Shown here: positions 1 to 9,325 of the stretch, in pieces
Numbering within the stretch: the first letter of the stretch is position 1
Layout: each line of letters opens with the position of its first letter
Source: Novosphingobium sp. AP12
GTDB lineage: Bacteria; Pseudomonadota; Alphaproteobacteria; Sphingomonadales; Sphingomonadaceae
Reading direction: 5' to 3'
DNA: 64,000 nucleotides
Assembly: GCF_000281975.1 (NCBI RefSeq)
Contig: NZ_AKKE01000172.1
Coordinates: forward strand, 1-64,000
Made by a program: the position numbers and the translations under genes
The notes under the pieces: generated by a model
What the model was told of the DNA's origin: nothing
The model's database searches: none
Seen by the model: the letters and a program-made list of their open reading frames with translations, nothing else

Positions 1-211
1 GGCGGGCCGCCTCGAACGCCAGCGTCATGTCGGCCGAGCGGGCGTAGACGCCGCGGTGGACGGTGGCGTAGTCCGCGCCCATCGCGCGCACGGTGGCGTC
101 GATCACGGCCAGCGGCTTCTGCGCCGTGGCCGCGGTGTCGAGGTAGTGCCAGTCTCCGGCGAGCCCGGGGAACTGGTCCTTCACGACGAGTTCTGCGGTT
201 TGCAGGGTCAC
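1..211 (-). CDS. sufS: Cysteine desulfurase SufS, N-terminal part (cut by window edge)
   Basis: The minus-strand frame encodes about 70 residues, beginning with GTG at 211, and runs off the window. It contains the SufS N-terminal signature YLDTAATAQKP followed by VHRGVYARSADMT, typical of the PLP-dependent SufS/CsdA class of cysteine desulfurases, which take sulfur from cysteine for Fe-S cluster assembly. The catalytic lysine and cysteine lie outside the window. The GTG start overlaps the sufD stop (GTGA), so the two genes are probably translationally coupled as the last visible genes of the suf operon. Start choice rests on this overlap; the identification rests on the conserved N-terminal motif. 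Confidence 0.88.
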   Translation of the reverse strand, partial: MTLQTAELVVKDQFPGLAGDWHYLDTAATAQKPLAVIDATVRAMGADYATVHRGVYARSADMTLAFEAAR

Positions 212-945
212 AGGATAGCCTCCAGTCGCGCGATCGCCGCTTCGCTCAGCGCCTCTTCGCCGGCCGCGCCGGTGAAGGCTTCGGCGATGAAGGCCTGAAG
301 CATCAGGCGCTTGGCCTGCGGCGGCGTGAGTCCGCGGCTCATCAGGTAGAACAGTCCGTTGGCGTCGAGTTCGCCCACCGCGCAGCCGTGCGCGGCCTTG
401 ACGTCGTCGGCGTAGATTTCCAGCTCGGGACGCGCATTTGCGGTCGCCGTGCGATCGAGCAGCATGGCGCGAACCGACTGTTCGGCGTCGGTGCCTTCCG
501 CGCCGCGCTCCACCGCGATGCGGCCGAGGTAAGTGCCGGTCGAATGGCCCGCCAGCACCGTGCGAATGATCTGCGCAGAGGTGGCGTTGAGCGCGGTGTG
601 GGTGACTTCGGTGACGATCTCCAGCGTCTCCGAACCTGTCGCCAGCTGCGCCGCGCCGAGCGTGAAGTCGGCGCCTTCGCCAAGCCGCACGTCCACGGCA
701 ATGCGACCGAAGGCAGGGCCGGCGGTCAGCACGCGCAGGTCGAACTTCGCGCCCTTGCCGAGCGTGATCGTCAACTGGCGCGCGACTGCGTCGGCGCCGG
801 TCTCGACGATCTGGTGCGAGGCTTCCTCGCCATCAGCGACATCGATCTCCTCGGGCAGGATCGGCCAGAGACCGCGCAGGGCCTCGATATCCGAGTACCG
901 GAAATCCTCGTGCTTACGGCTGGGCAGGGTCAGTTCGACGTTCAT
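208..945 (-). CDS. sufD: Fe-S cluster assembly protein SufD
   Basis: A 245-residue SufD, a subunit of the SufBC2D scaffold on which Fe-S clusters are built. The N-terminal KHEDFRYSD (about residues 11-19) and C-terminal AAHGCAVGELD (about 184-194) are SufD family signatures; His186 matches the histidine implicated in cluster assembly at the SufB-SufD interface. It is much shorter than the E. coli protein (over 400 residues), which is the short form common in alphaproteobacteria. The start overlaps the end of sufC by 4 bases and the stop overlaps the sufS start by 4 bases, so the module is tightly coupled. Confidence 0.93.
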   Translation of the reverse strand: MNVELTLPSRKHEDFRYSDIEALRGLWPILPEEIDVADGEEASHQIVETGADAVARQLTITLGKGAKFDLRVLTAGPAFGRIAVDVRLGEGADFTLGAAQLATGSETLEIVTEVTHTALNATSAQIIRTVLAGHSTGTYLGRIAVERGAEGTDAEQSVRAMLLDRTATANARPELEIYADDVKAAHGCAVGELDANGLFYLMSRGLTPPQAKRLMLQAFIAEAFTGAAGEEALSEAAIARLEAIL

Positions 946-1700
946 GCCGTCTCCTGCACCACCGCTTCGTAGCCCTCTTCCTCAAGCCGCAGGGCGAGGT
1001 CGGCGCCGCCGGTCTTGACGATGCGGCCACCCGCGAGGACGTGGACGAAGTCGGGCTTCACGTAGTCGAGCAGACGCTGGTAGTGGGTGATGAGCAGCAC
1101 CGCCTTGTCTACGCTACGCATGATCGCGTTGATGCCCTCGCCGCAGATGCGCAGCGCGTCGATGTCGAGGCCGGAGTCGGTCTCGTCGAGGATCGCCAGC
1201 TTGGGGTTCAGGATCCCCATCTGCACCATCTCGGCGCGCTTCTTCTCGCCGCCGGAGAAACCGACGTTCACCGGGCGCTTGAGCATGTCCATGTCCATGC
1301 GCAGCAGGCCCGCCTTCTCGCGCGCGAGTTTCAGGAACTCGCCGCCCGACAGCGGCTCCTCGCCCCGGCCCTTGCGCTGGGCGTTGGCTGCCTCGCGCAG
1401 GAACTGGACGAAGGAGACGCCGGGAATCTCGACCGGGTATTGGAAGCCCAGGAACAGGCCGGCAGCGGCGCGCTCGTAGGGTTCGAGTTCGAGCAGGTCC
1501 TGGCCGTCGAAATCGACCGAACCGCCGGTAACCTCATAGCCGGGCCTGCCGCCGAGCGTGTAGCCCAGCGTCGACTTGCCCGCGCCGTTGGGACCCATGA
1601 TCGCATGGATTTCGCCCGGATTGATGGTGAGCGAGAGACCCTTGAGGATCGGCTTGTCGGCGACGGTCGCCTGGAGGTTGGTGATCGTGAGCATGGTCAT
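942..1700 (-). CDS. sufC: Fe-S assembly ATPase SufC
   Basis: A 252-residue ABC-type ATPase of the SufBCD complex; its ATP-driven dimerisation remodels SufB-SufD. Visible motifs are Walker A GPNGAGKST (36-44), Q-loop at Q87, signature FSGGEKKR (148-155) and Walker B LAILDETDSGLD (168-179); the DETDSGLD form is characteristic of SufC. There are two possible starts (ATGACCATG); the first has an AAGG element about 8 bases upstream and is preferred. It begins one base after the stop of the DUF559 gene and overlaps sufD by 4 bases. Confidence 0.96.
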   Translation of the reverse strand: MTMLTITNLQATVADKPILKGLSLTINPGEIHAIMGPNGAGKSTLGYTLGGRPGYEVTGGSVDFDGQDLLELEPYERAAAGLFLGFQYPVEIPGVSFVQFLREAANAQRKGRGEEPLSGGEFLKLAREKAGLLRMDMDMLKRPVNVGFSGGEKKRAEMVQMGILNPKLAILDETDSGLDIDALRICGEGINAIMRSVDKAVLLITHYQRLLDYVKPDFVHVLAGGRIVKTGGADLALRLEEEGYEAVVQETA

Positions 1701-1701
1701 C

Positions 1702-2196
1702 TCAGCCTTCGTCGCTCATGTAATTGCCGGGGGCGGGCGCGGCGGACTTCCTGCGCGCGCTGCGCTTGTCGAACGGCACCGCCAGTTCGACGTTGATCTC
1801 GCGGATCACCGCGTCGACGTTGGCGACCACTTCGTCTTCGGAGAAGCGCAGCACGCGGATGCCGACTTCGGTTAGCTTACGGTCCTGCAGTTCCGTAACG
1901 TCCGGGTTGGAGTCCTCGGCGCTGAGCTGGATCACGATCCAGCGCGAGGGGCAGGCGAAGTCGACGATCGCCGAGCCGACGATCGACTGGCGGATGAACT
2001 TCACGCCGCCCAGCCGGGAGCCGCCCAGTTGCGCCCATAGCGCCTTCTGCGCCTCGGTCGGGTTGCGGCGCTGTTCCTTGGCGCGCTCCTTGAGCGTTTC
2101 GAGGCGCGCGCCAGTCACCGCGAAGGTGGCCTTCACGTCGGCCTTGGGGCCGCTCTCGGCGCGGCTGATGCCCAGGGTTTTACGGGCGGCGGTCAT
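1702..2196 (-). CDS. DUF559-family protein inside the suf operon, nuclease residues degenerate
   Basis: A 164-residue protein with the fold signature of DUF559, a PD-(D/E)XK nuclease relative of Vsr: EAQKALWAQLGG, KFIRQSIVGSAIVDFACP and GIRVLRFSEDEV. In typical members the strand after VDF reads roughly vIEvDGxxH; here it reads IVIQLSAEDSN, so the acidic residue is Gln and the DG-H element is missing, while the VDF aspartate and a later DR pair remain. I infer that catalysis is probably lost and that the protein is a structural or regulatory partner in Suf. It has a good AAGGA ribosome site 8 bases before ATG, lies between sufB and sufC on the same strand, and is one base from sufC. Confidence 0.8.
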   Translation of the reverse strand: MTAARKTLGISRAESGPKADVKATFAVTGARLETLKERAKEQRRNPTEAQKALWAQLGGSRLGGVKFIRQSIVGSAIVDFACPSRWIVIQLSAEDSNPDVTELQDRKLTEVGIRVLRFSEDEVVANVDAVIREINVELAVPFDKRSARRKSAAPAPGNYMSDEG

Positions 2197-2240
2197 GGAT
2201 TACGTCCTTCGTCATCTATAAGTTTGGTCGGGGCAGGCGG

Positions 2241-3746
<1,506 letters not shown>

Positions 3747-3747
3747 C

Positions 3748-4200
3748 TCAAACTTCCTCGACGAGCTGGGTCAGCACCACCTGGGCGAGTGCGCCGCGCA
3801 CGGCAGCGTTCACCTGCGGCCAATGGCCCTTCACGTTGCAGCCTTCCTCCAGCGTGCAGTCGCTTTTCACGCGATCGAGGCAGGAGGTGAGGGCGATGGG
3901 CCCTTCTACCGCCTCGACGATGTCGGCAAGCGAAATCGTTGCCGGTGGGCGGGCCAGCTTGAGCCCGCCGCCCACGCCTCGTGACGAGCGCATGAGCCCG
4001 GCGGCGGTGAGCTTGCTCACCAGCTTCTGCACGGTCGGGACCGGCAGGCCCGTTTCTTCCGCCAGCTGCGCCGCCGACACCCGCGCACGGCTCCGAATCG
4101 GCGGGCCGCCCGCCTGCTCGATGAGCGCGCAGGTCCCGCAGTGCCGCGCTGCGGCGGACATTATGATCACGGCATAGTCGGCCATGCTGGACAGGCGCAT
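3748..4200 (-). CDS. sufR: Rrf2-family Fe-S regulator of the suf operon (SufR/IscR-like)
   Basis: A 150-residue Rrf2-type transcription factor. The N-terminal winged-helix region contains RVSAAQLAEETGLPVPTVQKLVSKL followed by SRGVGGGLKLARP. The cluster-binding region has Cys107, Cys115 and Cys121, a CX7CX5C spacing close to that of IscR. It is the first gene of the suf operon and sits directly downstream of an AAATCG-based inverted repeat that could be its own operator. By analogy with IscR it probably senses Fe-S status and represses the operon when holo; this is inference from family and position. The gene symbol follows proteobacterial usage (SUF system regulator) and not the unrelated cyanobacterial SufR. 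Confidence 0.9.
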   Translation of the reverse strand: MRLSSMADYAVIIMSAAARHCGTCALIEQAGGPPIRSRARVSAAQLAEETGLPVPTVQKLVSKLTAAGLMRSSRGVGGGLKLARPPATISLADIVEAVEGPIALTSCLDRVKSDCTLEEGCNVKGHWPQVNAAVRGALAQVVLTQLVEEV

Positions 4201-4224
4201 CGTCGTGTTTCCAGACCCGAAGCT

Positions 4225-4249
4225 AAATCGGAGCGATTTATTCCGATTT
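4225..4249. promoter_or_regulatory. Nested inverted repeat, putative SufR operator
   Basis: Directly upstream of the sufR ATG (24 bases away) are two overlapping dyads: AAATCG-GAG-CGATTT (4225-4239) and AAATCGGA-N9-TCCGATTT (4225-4232 with 4242-4249). The AT-rich core stands out in GC-rich sequence. Position and symmetry fit an operator for the autoregulating Rrf2 protein. No -10/-35 pair could be assigned with confidence. Confidence 0.55.
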
Positions 4250-4401
4250 CACCTAGTGCAGGAGGCGCGCGGTTTCAATGGGCGTTTGGTGCGTTCCGTG
4301 CCGACACGAATGCATGCGGCGCCAGCCCATAGCCTGTCTCAAAAGAGTCGCAAACCGCAGATTTCCGCTTGCGTCAACGGACCGCCGCGTAGTCTCCAAT
4401 G

Positions 4402-4437
4402 AAAAAAGGCGGCTGTCGGTCGAAACCGGCAGCCGCC
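4402..4437 (-). terminator. Rho-independent terminator (minus strand)
   Basis: GGCGGCTG (4408-4415) pairs with CAGCCGCC (4430-4437), with additional GG/CC pairing inside. On the minus strand the hairpin is followed by TTTTTTC (4407-4401). It lies about 200 bases upstream of sufR and 2 bases after a minus-strand small ORF, so it probably ends a separate short transcript. Confidence 0.75.
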
Positions 4438-4438
4438 A

Positions 4439-4498
4439 TCAAGGTAATAAAGAACTCGAGCGCATCCCGCTACGAGCCCTTCGGGTCGCAGGTCTCAT
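4439..4498 (-). CDS. Candidate 19-residue arginine-rich small ORF
   Basis: ATG at 4498 opens MRPATRRARSGMRSSSLLP, followed by TGA two bases before the terminator hairpin. Its ATG overlaps the stop of the upstream 14-codon ORF (ATGA), a coupling arrangement. It has five arginines in its first 12 residues, using mixed codons including CGA and AGG. I do not recognise the peptide. It could be a real micropeptide, a leader peptide, or chance within a small RNA. Confidence 0.3.
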   Translation of the reverse strand: MRPATRRARSGMRSSSLLP

Positions 4499-4539
4499 GT
4501 ATGCCCCGACCCGGGCGATTTATTGTATAAACGCGACAT
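4495..4539 (-). CDS. Candidate 14-residue small ORF with strong ribosome site
   Basis: The minus strand reads GGAGGGCGGC then ATG, an excellent Shine-Dalgarno at normal spacing, opening MSRLYNKSPGSGHT and a stop that overlaps the next ATG. It sits in the divergent space between pyrD and sufR and ends upstream of a clear terminator. Not recognised; the ribosome site and coupling are the only support. Confidence 0.3.
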   Translation of the reverse strand: MSRLYNKSPGSGHT

Positions 4540-4602
4540 GCCGCCCTCCGTGGAAAGGCCTAACGGGGTTTTTCATCTCGCACGCGCAGCGATAAGAAGC
4601 GT

Positions 4603-5685
4603 TTGAGCAACACCCTGTGTGCCGTTATGCGCCGGGACGTGTTGTACTCCCTGATTAGACCCGCCCTTTTCCGACTCGAAGCCGAGCAGGCCCATGGCCT
4701 CGCGCTGCGTGCGATGAAGCTCGCCGCACCCAAACGGGCGCCGACCTGCCCGGCCGCTTTGGCGACGCAGGTGGCAGGCCTCGCTTTTCCCAATCCGGTT
4801 GGCATGGCCGCCGGGTTCGACAAGGACGGCGAAGTGCCCGACGCCTTGCTGGGCATGGGTTTCGGCTTCGCGGAAGTCGGCTCGATCACGCCGCTCCCGC
4901 AGTCGGGAAACGCCCGGCCTCGCCTGTTCCGGCTGGTAGAGGACCGCGCCGTCATTAATCGCATGGGTTTCAACAACGGCGGCGCGCAGGCGGCGGTAGA
5001 CCGTCTGGAGGCGCGGCTCGGAAAGCCCGGCGTGCTCGGCATCAACATCGGCGCGAACAAGGATTCGAACGATCGCGTGGCGGACTATGCCATCATGGCA
5101 AGGCTGATGGCGCCGCTGGCGAACTACCTCGCGGTCAACATCTCCAGCCCCAACACGCCGGGCCTGCGTGCCTTGCAGGACGAATCGGCGCTGACCGGGT
5201 TGCTCGATGCAGTGATCGAAGCACGCGACGCCGCCTGCCCCGAGGGAAAACGTCCTCCGGTTTTCCTGAAGGTCGCGCCGGACCTCGAACCGGCCGACAT
5301 CGACGCAATTGCGCGCATCGCCATCGACAAGGGGCTCGGCGCGCTGATCGTCTCGAATACCACGATATCGCGTCCGACCCTTGTTTCGGTGCACGGAGGC
5401 GAGACCGGCGGGCTGTCGGGCGCGCCCCTGCGCGATCTCGCCCAGCAGCGCCTCCGCGATTTTCGCAAGGCGACCGGCGGGGCCGTGCCGCTCGTTGGGG
5501 TGGGCGGGATCGCCACGGCGCAGGACGCCTGGGCCCGTATCCGAGCGGGCGCCAGCCTTGTGCAGCTCTACAGTGCCATGGTCTACGAAGGACCGACTAT
5601 TGCGCGCGTCATCTGCAAGGGCCTGAGCGAATTGATGAAGCGCGACGGCTTCGCATCGATTGCGGACGCGGTGGGAACCGAATAA
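4603..5685 (+). CDS. pyrD: Dihydroorotate dehydrogenase (quinone), class 2
   Basis: A membrane-associated flavoenzyme that oxidises dihydroorotate to orotate with quinone, the fourth step of pyrimidine synthesis. Class 2 features are the N-terminal amphipathic segment (YSLIRPALFRLEAEQAH), LAFPNPVGMAAGFDKDG (60-76), INRMGFNNGG (118-127), and NISSPNTPGLR (179-189) with serine as the catalytic base instead of the cysteine of class 1. GGLSGAPLRDLA and LVGVGGI bind FMN phosphate. The longest frame uses TTG at 4603 (360 residues); ATG at 4627 gives 352 residues and is an equally good start. A gamma-glutamyltransferase gene follows after 11 bases. Confidence 0.95.
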   Translation: MSNTLCAVMRRDVLYSLIRPALFRLEAEQAHGLALRAMKLAAPKRAPTCPAALATQVAGLAFPNPVGMAAGFDKDGEVPDALLGMGFGFAEVGSITPLPQSGNARPRLFRLVEDRAVINRMGFNNGGAQAAVDRLEARLGKPGVLGINIGANKDSNDRVADYAIMARLMAPLANYLAVNISSPNTPGLRALQDESALTGLLDAVIEARDAACPEGKRPPVFLKVAPDLEPADIDAIARIAIDKGLGALIVSNTTISRPTLVSVHGGETGGLSGAPLRDLAQQRLRDFRKATGGAVPLVGVGGIATAQDAWARIRAGASLVQLYSAMVYEGPTIARVICKGLSELMKRDGFASIADAVGTE

Positions 5686-5696
5686 CCAGTTTCTCG

Positions 5697-7412
5697 ATGT
5701 CCAGAAGCCTGACCTTGGGGTTGCTCGCCCCGTTCGCCCTGACGGTTGCCGGCTGCGCCGCCACCTCCACCCTTCCAGCCAAGATTGCCCCGGCTCCCGC
5801 AGTGTTCGACGCTGGCATGGTCAGTGCAGCCGATCCGCGCGCGGCGGAGGCCGGCGCGCAGATCCTGCGGCAGGGCGGCAGCGCTACCGATGCCGCGATC
5901 GCGACGATGCTCGCGCTTACCGTGGTCGAGCCGCAGAGTTCGGGCATCGGCGGCGGCGGGTTCCTGCTGCTGGCGGATGAGGCAGGCAATGTCGAATCGT
6001 GGGACGGCCGCGAAACCGCGCCCCAGGCCGCTACGCCTTCGCGCTTCGTCGACGCCTCTGGCCAGCCGCTGCCGTTCCGCACAGCCGTCGTCGGTGGCCG
6101 CAGTGTCGGCGTGCCCGGCGCCATCGCGCTCGCCGCCAAGGCCCACGCCGCGCACGGCACATTGTCTTGGGCCGCGCTGTTCCAGCCCGCGATCAAGCTC
6201 GCTCGCGATGGTTTCGTGCTGTCCAGGCGAGGCCACGATTCGCTCGCTCGCTCGGCGGAAACCGGCGCGCACGATCCCGAGGCCCGCGCGATCTACTACG
6301 GCGCGGACGGTCAGGCGCTGCCGATCGGCACCACGATCCGCAACCCCGAACTCGCGAGCACGATGGAAATGCTGGCGGCCAAGGGTCCGGACGGCTTCTA
6401 CAAGGGCGAACTGGCCCGCGAGATAGCCACCAAGGTCGCCGCGGAAACGCCAGCGGACGGCAAGATGACCGAGGCGGACGTCGCCGGCTTCGACGCAAAG
6501 CAGCGCCCCGGCGTCTGCGCGAAGTACCGGGTCTACAAGATCTGCAGCATGGGACCGCCGTCCTCCGGCGCGACCACGGTACTGGCGACGCTGGTGCAGT
6601 TGGAGGGCTTCGACCTCAGCGCGCTCGGCCCTGATTCCCCCGCCGCCTGGCACCTCATCGCCGAATCGCAGCGGCTGGCCTATGCCGACCGCGAGCTGTT
6701 CCTCGGCGATCCGGACTTCGTGCCGGTGCCGGTCGATGCCCTGCTCGACCCCGCCTATCTGCGCCGCCGGGGCGCGTTGATCTTGGCGGATCGCACCATG
6801 ACCAAGGTCGTCGCCGGCCTGCCTGCACCCCAGTTGGCGCGCGGCGAGGGCCCCGAGGAGCACGGCACCTCGCACTTCGTCGTGATCGACAGACAGGGCA
6901 ATGCCGCCTCGTGGACCAATACCATCGAGAGCGCGTTCGGATCGGGCATCATGGTCGGGGGCTTCTACCTTAACAACGAGCTTACCGACTTCAGCTTCGT
7001 GCCCGAGAAGGACGGCGCCATCGTCGCCAACCGCGTGCAGGGCGGGAAGCGGCCGCGCAGTTCGATGGCGCCGACGCTGGTCTACGGCCCTGACGGCAAG
7101 CTGCTGTTCGTGGTGGGTGCAGCGGGCGGCGCGACCATCCCGGTTCAGGTCACGCGCGCCCTGATCGGCGTGCTCGACTGGAAGTTGCCGGTCGACAAGG
7201 CGCTGGCGCTGCCGGTCCTGTACTCGCCCGCCGACACCGTCAACGTCGAGAAAGGATCGAAGCTGGAGGCCATGATCCCCGCACTCACCGCGCTCGGCCA
7301 CGCCGTGAAAGTCGCCGAAATGCCGCTCAAGACCAACGCTGTCATGGTCGTAGATGGCCACCTTGTCGGCGACGGCGACCCCCGATCTGAGGGTGTCGCA
7401 GTGGCGCAATAG
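5697..7412 (+). CDS. ggt: Gamma-glutamyltransferase, lipoprotein type
   Basis: A 571-residue Ntn-hydrolase that cleaves gamma-glutamyl bonds of glutathione and related compounds. The N-terminus is a lipoprotein signal with lipobox TVAGC near residue 19, so the enzyme is probably anchored in the cell envelope. The autoprocessing and catalytic threonine is Thr391 in EEHGTSHF, followed by SWTNTIESAFGSGIMVGGFYLNNELTDF and the RPRSSMAPT segment of the small subunit. The precursor should split just before Thr391. It starts 11 bases after pyrD and is probably co-transcribed. Confidence 0.93.
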   Translation: MSRSLTLGLLAPFALTVAGCAATSTLPAKIAPAPAVFDAGMVSAADPRAAEAGAQILRQGGSATDAAIATMLALTVVEPQSSGIGGGGFLLLADEAGNVESWDGRETAPQAATPSRFVDASGQPLPFRTAVVGGRSVGVPGAIALAAKAHAAHGTLSWAALFQPAIKLARDGFVLSRRGHDSLARSAETGAHDPEARAIYYGADGQALPIGTTIRNPELASTMEMLAAKGPDGFYKGELAREIATKVAAETPADGKMTEADVAGFDAKQRPGVCAKYRVYKICSMGPPSSGATTVLATLVQLEGFDLSALGPDSPAAWHLIAESQRLAYADRELFLGDPDFVPVPVDALLDPAYLRRRGALILADRTMTKVVAGLPAPQLARGEGPEEHGTSHFVVIDRQGNAASWTNTIESAFGSGIMVGGFYLNNELTDFSFVPEKDGAIVANRVQGGKRPRSSMAPTLVYGPDGKLLFVVGAAGGATIPVQVTRALIGVLDWKLPVDKALALPVLYSPADTVNVEKGSKLEAMIPALTALGHAVKVAEMPLKTNAVMVVDGHLVGDGDPRSEGVAVAQ

Positions 7413-7497
7413 GGGTTATCCGCAAACCCGTTGTCGCAACCCGAAAGCGGCCCTAGACGTTGGTCCAAACAGAACGCTGAGAGGATTACGGGACGCC

Positions 7498-9318
7498 ATG
7501 GAAATTGCCGACTTCGACAGGAGCGCGAACGTCGTCTCGCTGTTCCTGGCCCGCGCCGATGCGCTGGGCGAAGCGCCGATGCTCCGGGCCAAGCAGGGCG
7601 GGCAGTGGACCGCGATCAGCTGGGCCGAGGCCGCGCGGCGCGTGAGCCTGCTCGCCGCCTCGCTGCGCCGTCTGGGCCTGAACCCCGGAGAGCGGGTGCT
7701 GATCGTAGCCGAGAACCGGCCCGAATGGTGCATCGCCGACCTTGCGATCATGGCGGCGGGCTGCGTGACCGTGCCGACCTATACCACCAACACCACGCGC
7801 GACCACATCCACATCCTCGAGAATTCAGGCGCCCGCGCCGCGATTGTCTCGACCGCCAAGCTGGGCAAGGCACTGCTGCCCGCCATCGTCCAGACCGACA
7901 TGTGCCGGCACGTCATCGGACTCGAACCGCTCGTGCCGATGCAGGGCGGGGCCTACGAAACGCACTTGTGGGACGAACTGCTCGAAGGCGGCGACGCCGC
8001 CTCGGCGCGTCTTGAGGTCGATGCACGCATGGCCGCGGTCGGGCGCGAGGATCTGGCCTGCATCATCTACACCAGCGGCACCGGCGGCGCCCCGCGCGGG
8101 GTGCGCCAGCATCACGGCATGCTGCTGTCCAACGTGGCAGGCGCGGCCGAGGTCATCGACCAGGACTTCGGCTGGGACCAAGGCCCTGAGAAGCGCGAGA
8201 TATTCCTGTCGTTCCTCCCGCTGAGCCATGCATATGAGCATACTGGCGGCCAGCTTCTGCCGATCGGGCTGGGCGGCGAGATCTACTACTCCGAGGGCCT
8301 CGACAAGCTGGCCGCGAATATCGAGGAAGTGCGCCCCACCGTCATGGTCGTGGTGCCGCGCCTGTTCGAGGTTCTGCGCACGCGCATCATGCGCCAGATC
8401 GAGAAGCAGGGCGCTGTCGCCGAACGGCTGATGGACTGGGCGGTCGCCGGGGGCCTGCGCCAGCAGTCCGGCAAGCGGCGGCTGACGGATTATCCACTGA
8501 ACATGCTGATCGAGCGCACGCTGCGCCCCAAGGTCCGCGCGCGCTTCGGCGGGCGGATCAAGGCGCTGGTTTCGGGCGGGGCGCCGCTCAATCCCGAGAT
8601 CGGCGTGTTCTTCGACGCGATGGGGCTGACGCTGCTGCAAGGCTACGGCCAGACCGAGGCGGGTCCCATCATCAGCTGCAACCGTCCGGCTGCCGGGGTG
8701 AAGTTCGACACCGTCGGCCCTCCGCTGCGCGGAGCCGAGGTCCGCATCGCCGAGGACGGTGAGATCCTCGTGCGCGGAGAGCTGGTGATGGCCGGCTACT
8801 GGCAGAACGAGGCCGCCAGTTCCAACGTCCTGAAGGACGGCTGGCTCCACACCGGAGACATCGGCCACTTCGACGGCAAGGGCCGCATCGCCATCACCGA
8901 CCGCAAGAAGGACATGATCGTCAACGACAAGGGCGACAACGTCTCGCCCCAGAAGATCGAATCGATGCTCACGCTCCAGCCCGAGATTGCGCAGGCGATG
9001 GTCTCGGGCGATCGGCGGCCCTACATCGTCGGGCTCGTCGTCCCCGATGCCGACTGGGCCTTCGAATGGGCGCGCGACAACGGCGAGCATTTCGATTTTC
9101 GCAAGCTGCAGGACCTTCCCGCCTTCCGCACCGCGATCCGCGCCGCGATCGACCGGGTCAACGCCGACCTCTCGGTGATCGAAAAGGTCCGCCAGTTCGC
9201 CTTCGCCGACGAGCCGTTCTCGATCGAGAACGAGGAGATGACGCCCAGTCTCAAGATCCGTCGCCATAAGCTCAAGGATCGCTACGGCGCGCGGATGGAC
9301 GGGCTCTACAAGGTGTAG
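7498..9318 (+). CDS. Long-chain acyl-CoA synthetase (AMP-forming)
   Basis: A 606-residue member of the FAA1/long-chain fatty acid CoA ligase branch of the ANL superfamily. The phosphate-binding loop YTSGTGGAPRGV (about 191-202) has Gly and Arg where many members have Thr and Lys. Other motifs are SFLPLSHAYEHTGG, YGQTEAGPIISC and LHTGDIGHFDGKGRIAITDRKKDMIVNDKGDNVSP, which contain the ATP-binding and hinge residues. The open frame extends upstream into ggt, but ATG at 7498 follows GAGGATTACGGGACGCC and begins the conserved N-terminus, so it is chosen. It activates fatty acids for degradation or lipid synthesis; chain length cannot be read from sequence. Confidence 0.9.
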   Translation: MEIADFDRSANVVSLFLARADALGEAPMLRAKQGGQWTAISWAEAARRVSLLAASLRRLGLNPGERVLIVAENRPEWCIADLAIMAAGCVTVPTYTTNTTRDHIHILENSGARAAIVSTAKLGKALLPAIVQTDMCRHVIGLEPLVPMQGGAYETHLWDELLEGGDAASARLEVDARMAAVGREDLACIIYTSGTGGAPRGVRQHHGMLLSNVAGAAEVIDQDFGWDQGPEKREIFLSFLPLSHAYEHTGGQLLPIGLGGEIYYSEGLDKLAANIEEVRPTVMVVVPRLFEVLRTRIMRQIEKQGAVAERLMDWAVAGGLRQQSGKRRLTDYPLNMLIERTLRPKVRARFGGRIKALVSGGAPLNPEIGVFFDAMGLTLLQGYGQTEAGPIISCNRPAAGVKFDTVGPPLRGAEVRIAEDGEILVRGELVMAGYWQNEAASSNVLKDGWLHTGDIGHFDGKGRIAITDRKKDMIVNDKGDNVSPQKIESMLTLQPEIAQAMVSGDRRPYIVGLVVPDADWAFEWARDNGEHFDFRKLQDLPAFRTAIRAAIDRVNADLSVIEKVRQFAFADEPFSIENEEMTPSLKIRRHKLKDRYGARMDGLYKV

Positions 9319-9325
9319 AGGGTCC

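Noticed and set aside
4441..4560. Possible tRNA or tmRNA in the pyrD-sufR gap
   Set aside because: A GGTCGAAACC stretch looks like a T-loop, but there is no matching acceptor or anticodon arm and no tmRNA tag sequence; the hairpin is a terminator.
5583..7409. 608-codon minus-strand frame opposite ggt
   Set aside because: No motifs, strongly biased composition, and the plus strand encodes a complete gamma-glutamyltransferase.
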